Assembly: GCA_020436165.1 (NCBI GenBank)
Contig: JAGQYI010000075.1
Span: 1-64,000, forward strand
DNA: 64,000 nucleotides
Direction of reading: 5' to 3'
Source of the DNA: Cyclobacteriaceae bacterium
Lineage (GTDB): Bacteria; Bacteroidota; Bacteroidia; Cytophagales; Cyclobacteriaceae
This document shows positions 16,861-26,281 of the stretch, piece after piece. The position numbers were made by a program, and so were the translations under genes. The notes beneath the pieces were generated by a model, which saw nothing but the letters and a program-made list of their open reading frames with translations, was not told the origin of the DNA and made no database searches. Positions within the stretch are counted from its first letter, which is position 1, and each line of letters opens with the position of its first letter.

Positions 16861-17601
16861 TTATCTTCCCACTGTGTGTTTTTTGTTTTCCCAATTAGCC
16901 ACAACCACAAGGATAGACAGTATTGCAATTGATACTAAAGATGAATTTAATGTTCCCAATTCTAAACCTCCCTTGGAGTGCGGTTTGGTTAGGAAGTCCC
17001 CAAAAGTAGCACCAAAAGGTCTTGTGAAAATAAAAGCTATCCAAAACAGAAAAATATGATTAATTGTTGTGTAATAGTGTAGAACAACAACAATCAAAAT
17101 TATTGCCCCGGTTACCATTGCTCCATGTAAATAGCTCAGACCAATGTTGTCACTTAGAAAATCACCAAATGCAGTTCCAAGACTATTCGAAAACAAGATA
17201 GCTACCCAATAGTATATTTCTTTAGACTTTTCAAAAATGGGATAGACCTCAAGTCCTTTATACCTCTTGTGCCATAGGACTAGAGTAATCATTAAGCAAA
17301 AGACCAACAGAAAACTGCCCCAGGCGTACCCCAAATGTAAGCTTCGATCTAAGAAATCTGATATTTCGGTTCCCAATGTTGTTGTCCCAATAATAACCAA
17401 CCAGTAAAGAATGGGGATATATTTCTTTGACAGTAGTTGTGTGGAAAGCACAATACCAAAAAATGCAAGAGTAATACCTATTCCAGTTAAGTAGCCAAGA
17501 TTTAGTGTCATGGAAATAAAGTCTCCAAGTGTTTCTCCCAGCGTGGTTGCTACGATTTTCATTAGCCAGAAAAGCAGGGTTATTTTGGCAACTTTATTCA
17601 T
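16861..17601 (-). CDS. COG4705-like membrane protein with four internal repeats
   Basis: Integral membrane protein of 246 residues with about eight hydrophobic helices. The motif (T/S)LGxxxxDFL recurs four times, at about residues 20-29, 75-84, 140-149 and 195-204, each followed by a GY/LxxG turn. The spacing of 55, 65 and 55 residues implies two tandem duplications. It fits the uncharacterised COG4705 membrane family, whose transported substrate, if any, I cannot state. It is the last gene of a set (TonB-linked receptor, PepSY-like lipoprotein, two-component system) read in the same direction, which suggests an envelope response role. Confidence 0.75.
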   Translation of the reverse strand: MNKVAKITLLFWLMKIVATTLGETLGDFISMTLNLGYLTGIGITLAFFGIVLSTQLLSKKYIPILYWLVIIGTTTLGTEISDFLDRSLHLGYAWGSFLLVFCLMITLVLWHKRYKGLEVYPIFEKSKEIYYWVAILFSNSLGTAFGDFLSDNIGLSYLHGAMVTGAIILIVVVLHYYTTINHIFLFWIAFIFTRPFGATFGDFLTKPHSKGGLELGTLNSSLVSIAILSILVVVANWENKKHTVGR

Positions 17602-17681
17602 AATTATGATTTCGAAATGGACAATTTATTTTATCTGTGAACTTAGTATCAATTAGAATGAATTTTTAAAGGTTCAAAGCC

Positions 17682-20114
17682 TTAAAATTTGTAATTATAG
17701 GTAAGGCGAATGACCTGGGTTTCATAATAATCTGTACTGGTATAAGAAAAGTTATTTCCTTTAATTTCTTTTTCTATAACCATAGTATTTAGCAGATCTG
17801 TAGCATTCAATAATAGCTCACCTTTACCTTTCTGAATAATTTTCTTTACCCCTGCATCAAGTGAAAACCTAGAGTTAATAGTTCCCTGGGGAATAATGTC
17901 GGGAGCAAGGTATATAGCCGTTACTTGGGCTTCCAAATTATTTTTAAACTTAAAATTTGTATTAAGCTTTATATTTCCGGAATAAATCTCCTGCTGTTCA
18001 GCATGATAAGTGTTTTCAATAGGATAAAGATTAATTACTGTGAAGGAATCAATTTGATTATAGTATCCATTAAGGTTAATGTTAATGTCTATTTTATCTG
18101 TCAGTTTCTGACTTATGACAAACTCGATTCCTGAGTTAAAGCTAGTACCTGCATTTTGCGAAACATTGTAAATAAGATTTGTGGTATCAACGGTGGTACC
18201 TATCCGTGTTATGGTGCCATTAGAAACTTTATGGTATAAGGCCCCATAGAAATACCCCATTTCCCATTCATTTTTATAACCTAATTCAAAGCTGTTGGTA
18301 AACTGGGGTTGCAGAGCGGGATTTCCCACTTTAATAATTTCAGCATCATCATACTTAGGGAAAATGCGTATGTCTACTTCATCCGGCCTATCTACCCTAT
18401 GGTTAAAAAAGGCAGATAATTTGTTCTGATCATTAAATTTGTAGGTAATTCGTGTATTTGGGAAAGGTTGCAAATAACTATATCCATCGCTTTGGTAGGT
18501 GTTGTGGTTGGGGTCTACTTCGTAGGTTAAATCAACATATTCCAGCCTTAAACCTAGTTCGGCTTCTAACTTTTTAACCTCGTAGGTGTAGTTGCCATAA
18601 ATAGCTGGAATTATTTCTTTATAAGTCGCTTTTCCATCAGCACCTGTGTCAAGTACCGAGTTGGTAGGAGAAGGGTTAAATTGCATATCAGTAGGAATTG
18701 TTCTTTGACGAAATTTTATTCCAGCCTCAAGTAAACCATGCCTTAATGGTTTAGTATAATCTAAAGTGAAATCAGCAACTTTTTGATCCGCAATCAAAAA
18801 AAAGGATTCTTCAGTCGTAAATGTGGGTAGTGAATTTGTGAAAAAATACTTCTCATCTTCTCTATCAAAAGTATAATTAAAACCCATTGTAAGCTTATGG
18901 CCAGGTTGTACAAACTTGTGTTCATAATCGAAAGATGTCATTGCAGCAGTTAGAACTTCATCCTCTAAAAACTGCCAAAGTCTTAAACTTTCGCCTGTGT
19001 TTCCATTAAAAAAGGGTTGGTCGCCATAATCTTTGATTGACTCTTTGCTAAAGAAACCTGATATCGTGAATGTGTTATTAGAATTGATAAACCAGTCAAG
19101 CCCTGCTTTTGAAGTAAAAAAGTTTGTATTACGATTTCTTTTTAATTGTTGGTCAATTATTGTTCCATCATCATAGGTTCTCGTAACAAATTCATTTTTA
19201 TTCAATGTATGGGTATAGAGGTCATCTAATTGCACAAAAAGATTCACTTTGTTTTTTCGATAGTTAATCGAAACGGATGGGTTTATTTTAGGGGTAGCCT
19301 GGTATTGTGGGCGGATACCAGGAAGATTTTCCTTTCGTACCCATAATGCTCCAATTCCGGCAGATAATCCAGCCTTTCCATTGAAGCCACTTTGTTCTTC
19401 ATTTTTAAGAATAATATTAATAATGCCCGCGTTACCATTTGCATCGTACTTTGCCGATGGGTTATTAATAATTTCAATTTTTTCGACAGCAGAAGCAGGT
19501 ATGTTATCCAAGCCATTTTGATTGCCGAAGCCAGTTATGGCTGTTTGTTTTCCATCCAGCAAAATCATAACCTTACTATTACCTCTTAGCTGAACCTGCC
19601 CATCCTGGGTAGTAACACCCGGAAGGTTGCTCATAGACTGCAGCACACTGCCTCCGCTTTGGCTAACATTCGCATCAATTTTATACGTTTTTTTGTCCAA
19701 TGCGCTGGTAACTGCATCCTTGGAGGCAGTTATTTCTACCTCATCAAGCTTTTGTAAACTTTCTTCAATAAAAATGGAGCCAACGTCTATAAACTCGGAA
19801 TTAGAACCCACAAACAGGGGACCTGTGAACGTTTCAAAACCAACGTAGGAAACTAAAATAATGTAGTCTCCGGGTTTAATTTCAGATAAGGTAAACCGCC
19901 CACCATCATTTGTAATGGTACCAGCCACAAAGGATGAATCTGCCCGGGCTTCTAGAACAACATTAACAAAAGGAAGAGCTTGATTTAACGTCTTATCTTT
20001 AACAGCCCCTGAAATGGTAATAGATGATTTCTGTGCTTTCAACCCCATTGGGATCAAAAGAAAGCTTAAAATCAAAATATGGTTAATCCTGCTAATCTTT
20101 ATCCTTTTCTTCAA
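17682..20114 (-). CDS. TonB-linked outer-membrane barrel with CarboxypepD-reg domain
   Basis: Protein of 810 residues: signal peptide ending GLKAQ, a carboxypeptidase-regulatory-like beta sandwich (about 30-115), a plug domain (about 140-230, with GVTTQDGQVQLRGNSKVMILLDG), then a 22-strand-type barrel ending in an aromatic residue (TYNYKF). It fits the OMP_b-brl_3 group of TonB-dependent-receptor-like proteins, which import or export ligands through the outer membrane. No start ATG fits; the only candidate is a TTG at 20114 inside the 3' end of the PepSY-like gene, giving a 23-base overlap. Start choice is therefore uncertain by a few codons. Confidence 0.9.
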   Translation of the reverse strand: MKKRIKISRINHILILSFLLIPMGLKAQKSSITISGAVKDKTLNQALPFVNVVLEARADSSFVAGTITNDGGRFTLSEIKPGDYIILVSYVGFETFTGPLFVGSNSEFIDVGSIFIEESLQKLDEVEITASKDAVTSALDKKTYKIDANVSQSGGSVLQSMSNLPGVTTQDGQVQLRGNSKVMILLDGKQTAITGFGNQNGLDNIPASAVEKIEIINNPSAKYDANGNAGIINIILKNEEQSGFNGKAGLSAGIGALWVRKENLPGIRPQYQATPKINPSVSINYRKNKVNLFVQLDDLYTHTLNKNEFVTRTYDDGTIIDQQLKRNRNTNFFTSKAGLDWFINSNNTFTISGFFSKESIKDYGDQPFFNGNTGESLRLWQFLEDEVLTAAMTSFDYEHKFVQPGHKLTMGFNYTFDREDEKYFFTNSLPTFTTEESFFLIADQKVADFTLDYTKPLRHGLLEAGIKFRQRTIPTDMQFNPSPTNSVLDTGADGKATYKEIIPAIYGNYTYEVKKLEAELGLRLEYVDLTYEVDPNHNTYQSDGYSYLQPFPNTRITYKFNDQNKLSAFFNHRVDRPDEVDIRIFPKYDDAEIIKVGNPALQPQFTNSFELGYKNEWEMGYFYGALYHKVSNGTITRIGTTVDTTNLIYNVSQNAGTSFNSGIEFVISQKLTDKIDININLNGYYNQIDSFTVINLYPIENTYHAEQQEIYSGNIKLNTNFKFKNNLEAQVTAIYLAPDIIPQGTINSRFSLDAGVKKIIQKGKGELLLNATDLLNTMVIEKEIKGNNFSYTSTDYYETQVIRLTYNYKF

Positions 20115-20547
20115 CCTCTTTTTCTCTCGTTAAATTTCCACTCGAATCAATGATCACCTCAAATTCCTCATCCCCCACTTCAATTCCCATTTCATACGAT
20201 GAGCCTGAAGGCGATTCAGCGATTTCAACTTCATCAGCTTCATAATTTGAGAAATTCTGGTCCAGAATAGCCCTAATATTTGCCGGTATTTCTGATTCTT
20301 TTATACTGTATTCTGTTTCTAACCAGTCTCCATTCACGCTGAAGTTAGCAGAATATTCTTTTCCGTTTAGCTTAAATTCAGCTTCCCATTCACCTTTCTT
20401 TTCCATTTCCCATTTTACTTTCGTGGCTTCAGGAAATTTTGTGCTGAATGCCGATAGAACCTCTTGTGGAGCTTTTTCACTTTTCTGAGCGCAGGATTGC
20501 ATACAGAAAAAAACAGTGAGTGTTGCGATGATTGTTAGACTCTTCAT
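20092..20547 (-). CDS. PepSY-like lipoprotein
   Basis: Secreted protein of 151 residues with a signal peptide ending FFCMQSCAQ, probably a lipoprotein with its cysteine near residue 20. Two repeats of the beta-lactamase-inhibitor-like PepSY fold follow (FPEATKVKWEMEKKGEWEAEFKLNG, and a second around YEADEVEIAESPSG). Such proteins in Bacteroidota commonly sit beside sensor kinases and may bind or sense periplasmic ligands. It overlaps the barrel gene by 23 bases, and it lies 68 bases downstream of the histidine kinase gene. Confidence 0.85.
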   Translation of the reverse strand: MKSLTIIATLTVFFCMQSCAQKSEKAPQEVLSAFSTKFPEATKVKWEMEKKGEWEAEFKLNGKEYSANFSVNGDWLETEYSIKESEIPANIRAILDQNFSNYEADEVEIAESPSGSSYEMGIEVGDEEFEVIIDSSGNLTREKEVEEKDKD

Positions 20548-20614
20548 AACTCAATAGATTTAATTAATAGTTCAAATCAAATATCTAACAGAATTTGGAA
20601 GAAATGTTGAATTA

Positions 20615-21901
20615 TTAGAACACTAGTGAAAAACTATGGAATCCATCCGTAAAGAAATAATTTACTTTCCAGTTATATCGATTGGCAATTTCTTTAACGA
20701 TCGCCAATCCTAAACCACTGCTTACTTTGTCTTTTGTTGTTGCTGAAAACCTTTCAAACAGATTTTTTCTATTTAAATTATCTATTCCTGAATTAAGGAA
20801 ATAGATTGCCTTACCTTCATTTTTGATTATAATCTTTCCTTCAGCAGACGTATGTCTTATGGCGTTTGAGAGTAAATTATGGATAAGTGTCTCAAGTAAA
20901 TATGGATTCGCTGTAACATTAATAGATCCTTGTACTTGATTGGAAACCTTAAGTTTTTTATCGATGATATAGTCTTCGAAAAGATCTAATGTAGATTGAA
21001 TTAAGGGGACTAAGTTGTTTTCTTTATGGCCACTATATTGTTGGTTCTCTACCTTGGCTAACAAAAGTAGGTTTTTATTAATTCGAGATAGGCGCGAAAG
21101 AGGAGCATTAATACTATTAACTATATCTAACATTTCAGGCGGAATATTTTTATACTGTATTAGTAAATCAATCTTAGACTTAATTAGTGCAATAGGTGTT
21201 TGGAGCTCATGTGAGGCATTTTCAGTAAATAATTTCTGTTGCCTGTAGACATCCACGTTATTATTTACCATTTGTTCAAGGGATTCATTCATCAACTGAA
21301 ATTCCACAATCTCAGATGTTGGAAGATTAATACCATGCTCCTTTGAAAGTTCATAGGATTTTAGCGCAAATAATGTTTGGTAAAAAGGCTTCCAGGTTCT
21401 AGAGGAAATTCTATTATTTAGAAGAATAAAGCCAATTATCATCAAAAGAAAAAACACAAATGTAACTATGGCAATAGCAAAAAAGGTTTCGTCTGATTCT
21501 TCTACATTGGTCTCAATGGTTATAAAATAAGATTCACCATTTAATTCTATTTTGGACTTTAGACCTCGAAATCTATTTTCACTATCACTCTCATCAAAAT
21601 TATTGGCTCTAACAATCTCATAGATACTATCACGAAAGTAGGTTTTGTCTTTTGCTTTAAAAATTGAAAACCCTGGCTGCAGTTCACCCCAAATATGATT
21701 GACATCCTCAATATCGTTTTGACTAAATTTTTTAGACTCAAGGGTTTGTTTGGTATGTTGCAAAGTGAGTAAATTGTTCTCATCCAGTTCACTTATCCAG
21801 ATATAGTCTATTACTAAAACATAAACAGGAACACTTATTATCAAAATAATTAAGGCATATAAAGCAAATGCTTTAAGCGGTTTATGTAGTAATCTGGTCA
21901 T
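20615..21901 (-). CDS. Two-component sensor histidine kinase
   Basis: Membrane sensor kinase of 428 residues. One transmembrane helix is at the N-terminus and another near residues 145-165; between them lies a periplasmic sensor of about 115 residues. The HisKA phospho-acceptor (NASHELQTPIAL) and HATPase_c boxes (LLSNAIRHTS, GLGLAIVKEI) follow. The ATG at 21901 overlaps the regulator stop as ATGA, so I prefer it over an in-frame GTG at 21910. It pairs with the OmpR-type regulator. The neighbouring PepSY-like and barrel genes are likely targets or co-sensors. Confidence 0.93.
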   Translation of the reverse strand: MTRLLHKPLKAFALYALIILIISVPVYVLVIDYIWISELDENNLLTLQHTKQTLESKKFSQNDIEDVNHIWGELQPGFSIFKAKDKTYFRDSIYEIVRANNFDESDSENRFRGLKSKIELNGESYFITIETNVEESDETFFAIAIVTFVFFLLMIIGFILLNNRISSRTWKPFYQTLFALKSYELSKEHGINLPTSEIVEFQLMNESLEQMVNNNVDVYRQQKLFTENASHELQTPIALIKSKIDLLIQYKNIPPEMLDIVNSINAPLSRLSRINKNLLLLAKVENQQYSGHKENNLVPLIQSTLDLFEDYIIDKKLKVSNQVQGSINVTANPYLLETLIHNLLSNAIRHTSAEGKIIIKNEGKAIYFLNSGIDNLNRKNLFERFSATTKDKVSSGLGLAIVKEIANRYNWKVNYFFTDGFHSFSLVF

Positions 21902-22572
21902 TGTTCCCACTTATATCCGGTTCCATAAATATTCTTTATATAATCACCGTATTTCTTTTCTTTCAATTTTCTTTTAAGGTTTTTAACATGAGCATATACA
22001 AAATCATGATTATCGAACATATCGGCAAAATCACCAGATAAGTGTTCTGCTAATGCCCCTTTTGAGAGAACCCTGTTTTTATTTCCAATAAAAAATAGAA
22101 GTAGATCATATTCCTTTTTGGTAAGGTTTATTGATATACCATTAACAGTTACAATCTTGGAGTTTAAATCAATACTTAGTTCATGTTGTACAATTATATT
22201 GCTGCTATCAAATTCTTTTCTTCGTATAATCGATTCGATTCTAGCAGCCAATTCAGCTAAATGAAAAGGTTTAGCCAGATAATCATCGGCTCCTAACCTT
22301 AGACCTTTAACTTTTTCATCGATAGAATTCTTTGCCGAAACTATAATGACACCATCCTGTTTATTTAATTTTTTTAGTTCGTTCAAAATCATCAGGCCAT
22401 CTCCTCCGGGAAGCATTAGATCCAAAATAATACAACTATATTCATGGGAATATATTTTCCCTAGGGCAGATTGATAATCAGGGGCAAATTCACATAGGTA
22501 TTTTTCATTAGTTAGGTAGTTAACAATGTCCTGTGCGAGTTCCGTCTCGTCCTCAATAATCAAGATTTTCAT
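21898..22572 (-). CDS. OmpR-family response regulator
   Basis: Response regulator of 224 residues. The receiver domain has acidic residues IEDE at the N-terminus, the phospho-acceptor Asp in LDLMLPGGDG (about residue 51) and the conserved Lys in YLAKPFHL. A winged-helix DNA-binding domain follows (LTKKEYDLLLFFIGNKNRVLSK to the IYGTGYKW wing). It is first in the operon with the kinase. No binding site is evident by eye. Confidence 0.95.
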   Translation of the reverse strand: MKILIIEDETELAQDIVNYLTNEKYLCEFAPDYQSALGKIYSHEYSCIILDLMLPGGDGLMILNELKKLNKQDGVIIVSAKNSIDEKVKGLRLGADDYLAKPFHLAELAARIESIIRRKEFDSSNIIVQHELSIDLNSKIVTVNGISINLTKKEYDLLLFFIGNKNRVLSKGALAEHLSGDFADMFDNHDFVYAHVKNLKRKLKEKKYGDYIKNIYGTGYKWEQ

Positions 22573-22665
22573 AAATGCTAATTAATTATACGATTTAGAA
22601 TAAAAATGGAATCCCATTATCTCGAATATTTGAAAACCTTTAAATCAATAGATATCTTGCTTTTT

Positions 22666-23103
22666 TTAAACCAAAATTTTGTCTTTGCGATGGTTCTCAA
22701 ACATTTCTAATGCCGATTTAAGAACACCAACCAGCCCTATGCCCAAAACGGTGATACCAACCGCAATGCTTTCAGTGGTATCCGACCGGGAAACATAAAG
22801 TAGTGCTAGCCCAACACCAACAAAAGAAAATGCCAGAAGTGCTATAAACCCTAATGCTATTTTACCTTTTACCGGGCTTTCCCATACTTTTCTGGAGACC
22901 TTGTTTTGTGTCTTTGTGGTGTCTTGAAGTGTTGAAAAGCTAATTGCAACGCCAAAAAGAATGAGCACGTAATTCAACATAGTCCAATTAGGAGCTTTGT
23001 CCATTAAAGAACGGACGAACGGTACGTAAAAAACAATGGCTCCGGCATAGAGAGGATATTGCAAGTAACTTATTAGGTGAAACAGTTGCTTAGGGCCTTT
23101 CAT
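22666..23103 (-). CDS. Uncharacterised membrane protein
   Basis: Protein of 145 residues with four predicted membrane helices (about residues 12-32, 42-60, 78-100, 112-132) and a basic tail. I do not recognise the family, although short four-helix proteins of this type are common in Cytophagales. It is separate from the two-component operon by about 90 bases and stands alone. Confidence 0.75.
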   Translation of the reverse strand: MKGPKQLFHLISYLQYPLYAGAIVFYVPFVRSLMDKAPNWTMLNYVLILFGVAISFSTLQDTTKTQNKVSRKVWESPVKGKIALGFIALLAFSFVGVGLALLYVSRSDTTESIAVGITVLGIGLVGVLKSALEMFENHRKDKILV

Positions 23104-23206
23104 TGGTAATAAAACAGTTAGGTTAAAGAGTACTGAATTATACTAATAAAATACCTAAGATGAATATATGTATAGAAACAAAAATGAACATATGGTGGAG
23201 TGAAAT

Positions 23207-23238
23207 AAAAAAGGCCCCTTTAGTTAAGGAGCCTTTTT
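23207..23238. terminator. Terminator of the cadherin/NHL gene
   Basis: AAAAAAGGCCCCTT pairs with AAGGAGCCTTTTT around TAGTT (one internal mismatch), with A- and T-tracts. It lies 10 bases downstream of the stop at 23248 on the minus strand. Confidence 0.75.
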
Positions 23239-23247
23239 GTGAGATAA

Positions 23248-25383
23248 TTACTTTATCTCCATCTTTTTTAGCTTGGCGTTGGCTAAGTCGCAGATATAAA
23301 TTGAGCCATCGGAAGCCACTCGAGCTTTAGCTGGGTTCCTAAAACGAATATAATCTCCCTGGCCATCAACATCACCACTAACGCCCGGGCTGCCAGCCAG
23401 GGTACTTACGTTTCCACTGCTATCTATTTTTCGCATGGTGTGGTTAAAGGTATCTCCCACTATAAGATTCCCTGCTGCATCAATTTCTACGCTTAAAGGC
23501 TGGAAAAAACGGGCTGCAGTTCCGTTGCCATCTTCTGTTCCCTGGGTGCCATTTCCTGCTATTGTGGTTACTTCTCCTGTTGAAGCATTAAGCTTACGAA
23601 TGGTATGGTTAAGGTCGGCTATGTAATAGTTTCCATTACCATCGGCTATTATATCCTGAGGATTGTGAAATCTGGCAGCAGCACCAATACCATCCACATA
23701 GCCGGAAGTTCCGTTTCCTGCAATTGTAGTTACCATATTGGTCGTCATATCCAGCCTTCTAACGGCATGGTTTCCTGCATCCAGAATGTATAGGTCGTTC
23801 GAAGTTCCAAGGGCGATTGCAATTGGCCATTTAAAAAGAGCAGTGGCTGCGGCTCCATCAGTAAAACCATTTGTACCTGCTACCCCCGCTAAAGTGGTTA
23901 TGTTGCCACTTGCATCTAGTTTAACCACCGTATGGTCACCCACATTGGTAATATATAGGTTTCCGGAGGCATCGATGGCTATACCTGCGGGTGTACTAAA
24001 TCCATCATAGGTTGCCTCAACAACTCCGGATAAATTTATTTTCTTAATTGAGTTTGAACTAGACACATAGATATTATCATTTGCATCTATAGCCATTCCG
24101 TTTGGTCCGGGCAAACTTGAATTAAGGGTGATTACATTCACATCAATAACATTAGTTACATCAATGGTTATAGTGCCCTTGGTGGTTGCAGTTCCATCCG
24201 AAACGCTTACTTCAATGTTGTGTGTTTCCTTGTTTTCAAAATTCATGTACTTGTTGGCAACCAGCGAAAGCTCACCTGTATTGCTATCTATTTCAAACAG
24301 GTTGTTATCGTTAACCGAAATACTGTATGTAAGGGTGCTTCCTGCATCTTCATCGCTGCTTATTACTGTGCCAATAACCGCTACATCATCAATGTCTTCA
24401 GATGCGCTGAACGATTGATTGGCAACAACAGGAGCATCGTTTTCATCTGTTACGGTTATTGAAATTGCAGCTGTTTTGGTAAACTCACCATCAGTTACCT
24501 GAATGGTTAGTGAGTGGCTGGTCTTGTTTTCGAAGTTGAGGGTTTGTCCTGTAGCGGTTGCCAATACTCCTGTAGAGCTGTTTATTTCGAATAGATTACC
24601 GTCATTGGTAATGATGGTATACGTTAATGTACTAGCGGCATCAGGGTCTTCCGCCTCAATAGTTCCTATGGTTGAAGAATTTTCTCCTACTGTAAAACTC
24701 TGATCAGCAATAGAGGGCGCTTCGTTTATATCTTCAACAGTAATTTCAACAGAAGAAGTGGAGTTGAGTGTGCCATCAGAGACCTGAACGCTTAACGTAT
24801 GGCTTTCCTCGGTTTCAAAGTCAAGGCTTTTTCCAGCAGCCAGGCTCAGAATTCCTGTAGAGGATTCAATTTCAAACAATTCGCTTGGATCTTCCTCTAT
24901 GCTGAATGAGATGGTTGCACCAGCGTCCATGTCAGTAGCGGCTACTGTGCCAATAGCGGTAGCATCGTCAATATCTTCAGCTGCTGTAAATTGTTGATCA
25001 GATGTGCTGGGTGCCTCATTTACGTCAGTAACAGTCACTGTTATAGTAGCAGAGGCTTTATCCTTGCCATCCGATACCGAAACAATAAGGGAATGCGAAG
25101 TAGCGGTTTCAAAGTCTAAGGAGCTTCCTGTTTTCAAGCTAAGTTCACCACCTGATGATATCTCAAATAGTCCGCTAGTATCTGTATCAATACTAAAAGA
25201 GAGAACGTCTTTGGTGTCTTTATCCTCTGCCACAACGGTACCAATCACCTCCGCATCTCCTATGTCTTCAGCACTTGTAAAAGTCTGGCCGGAAATTGTT
25301 GGTGGGATGTTGACTATGGGTTCCTCTTTGCGACAACCTTGAAGTATGGTAATGGTTAGGGCTACTAGTATGAGCTTTTTCAT
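23248..25383 (-). CDS. Cadherin-repeat and NHL-propeller lipoprotein
   Basis: Cell-surface lipoprotein of 711 residues (lipobox LQGC, about residues 14-17). Four cadherin-like domains of about 95-100 residues follow, each with the calcium-binding patterns DKD/DADAG, the LDFE..(T/S)HSL strand and a closing DVNEAP or DENDAP linker. Then comes an NHL-type beta propeller of about six blades (GIAIDASGNLYITNVGDHTVVKLD and similar). This architecture suggests calcium-stabilised extension of a binding propeller at the cell surface, for adhesion or ligand capture. The ATG at 25383 is preferred to a TTG two codons upstream. It stands alone with a strong terminator. Confidence 0.9.
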   Translation of the reverse strand: MKKLILVALTITILQGCRKEEPIVNIPPTISGQTFTSAEDIGDAEVIGTVVAEDKDTKDVLSFSIDTDTSGLFEISSGGELSLKTGSSLDFETATSHSLIVSVSDGKDKASATITVTVTDVNEAPSTSDQQFTAAEDIDDATAIGTVAATDMDAGATISFSIEEDPSELFEIESSTGILSLAAGKSLDFETEESHTLSVQVSDGTLNSTSSVEITVEDINEAPSIADQSFTVGENSSTIGTIEAEDPDAASTLTYTIITNDGNLFEINSSTGVLATATGQTLNFENKTSHSLTIQVTDGEFTKTAAISITVTDENDAPVVANQSFSASEDIDDVAVIGTVISSDEDAGSTLTYSISVNDNNLFEIDSNTGELSLVANKYMNFENKETHNIEVSVSDGTATTKGTITIDVTNVIDVNVITLNSSLPGPNGMAIDANDNIYVSSSNSIKKINLSGVVEATYDGFSTPAGIAIDASGNLYITNVGDHTVVKLDASGNITTLAGVAGTNGFTDGAAATALFKWPIAIALGTSNDLYILDAGNHAVRRLDMTTNMVTTIAGNGTSGYVDGIGAAARFHNPQDIIADGNGNYYIADLNHTIRKLNASTGEVTTIAGNGTQGTEDGNGTAARFFQPLSVEIDAAGNLIVGDTFNHTMRKIDSSGNVSTLAGSPGVSGDVDGQGDYIRFRNPAKARVASDGSIYICDLANAKLKKMEIK

Positions 25384-25513
25384 GTTCAAAATAGTTGGTC
25401 TTTACACGTTAAAAAATTCAATTATCTTATAAATAGAAATGAAAAATCGGCCCAATGAATAAACGGGCAGCGGTATTGAATAAACCCTGCTTATTAATGA
25501 ATGAAGCAGAAAA

Positions 25514-26281
25514 CTAGAGCGTTTCTTTGATGACTTTTAACAGATAGTCTCTTTTCATATCCGAAACCGGAACACGCGATTCGTCCTGCATAATGGCGTA
25601 GCCACCATCTGTTTTGTCGTATGCTGTAATGTGAAACTTATTGATGAGCCAAGACTTATGAATGCGCAAAAACCCATAAGGGGTTAGTTGGGTCTCGAAC
25701 TCTTTCAATGTTTTGGAAATGATCAACTCCTTGCCTCCGATCAGGTAGAAAACGGTGTAGTTCATATCTGACTGACACCTGATGATGGTTCCAATTTCGA
25801 TCACGTGGAGGGCATCCAGGGTAGAAAGCACCAGCTTCTTTTTTTGTCCCTGGTTGGACTGCATGTTTTCTATGAGCACATTAAGGTTGGTGTTCGAATC
25901 CCGGGTTTTCATTCGTTCGATTACCTTATCAATGGCTTCCCTTAGCTGGTCGGCATCGATTGGTTTGAGAAGATAGTCCACAGCAGAAAATCGAAACGCC
26001 TCCACTGCATACTCGCTGTAGGCGGTAGTAAACACAATATGTGTATTGGTGAGAGCCGGGAGACTTTCCAGCAATTGAAAGGAATGTTCTTTGCCTAATT
26101 GAATATCAAGAAGGATTAGGTCCGGCTCCAAAGACTTAACCAAATCGATACCCTCACTAACCGATTGTGCTTTTCCGACAACTTCTACTTCAACACAATG
26201 AAGGGCGAGGAGTTTTTCAAGGGCCTGAGCAGCACTTGGCTCGTCTTCTACAATTACGGTTCTGATACGATCAATAGGCAT
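25514..26281 (-). CDS. LytTR-family response regulator
   Basis: Response regulator of 255 residues with an N-terminal receiver domain (phospho-acceptor in LILLDIQLG, conserved Lys in YLLKPIDAD) and a C-terminal LytTR DNA-binding domain (GTIIRCQSDMNYTVFYL to FLRIHKSWLINKFHI). It overlaps the upstream kinase gene by 11 bases, so the pair is coupled. Targets are unknown. Confidence 0.94.
   Translation of the reverse strand: MPIDRIRTVIVEDEPSAAQALEKLLALHCVEVEVVGKAQSVSEGIDLVKSLEPDLILLDIQLGKEHSFQLLESLPALTNTHIVFTTAYSEYAVEAFRFSAVDYLLKPIDADQLREAIDKVIERMKTRDSNTNLNVLIENMQSNQGQKKKLVLSTLDALHVIEIGTIIRCQSDMNYTVFYLIGGKELIISKTLKEFETQLTPYGFLRIHKSWLINKFHITAYDKTDGGYAIMQDESRVPVSDMKRDYLLKVIKETL

Noticed and set aside
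23248-25383. DNA-level tandem repeats in the cadherin/NHL gene as a possible CRISPR or satellite array
   Set aside because: The repeats are ~300 bases, diverged and in frame; they are protein-domain repeats.
25880-25910. GTTCGAATCCCGGG string resembling a tRNA T-arm
   Set aside because: It lies inside the LytTR regulator coding sequence, in a well-conserved frame, and no acceptor stem or anticodon arm surrounds it.
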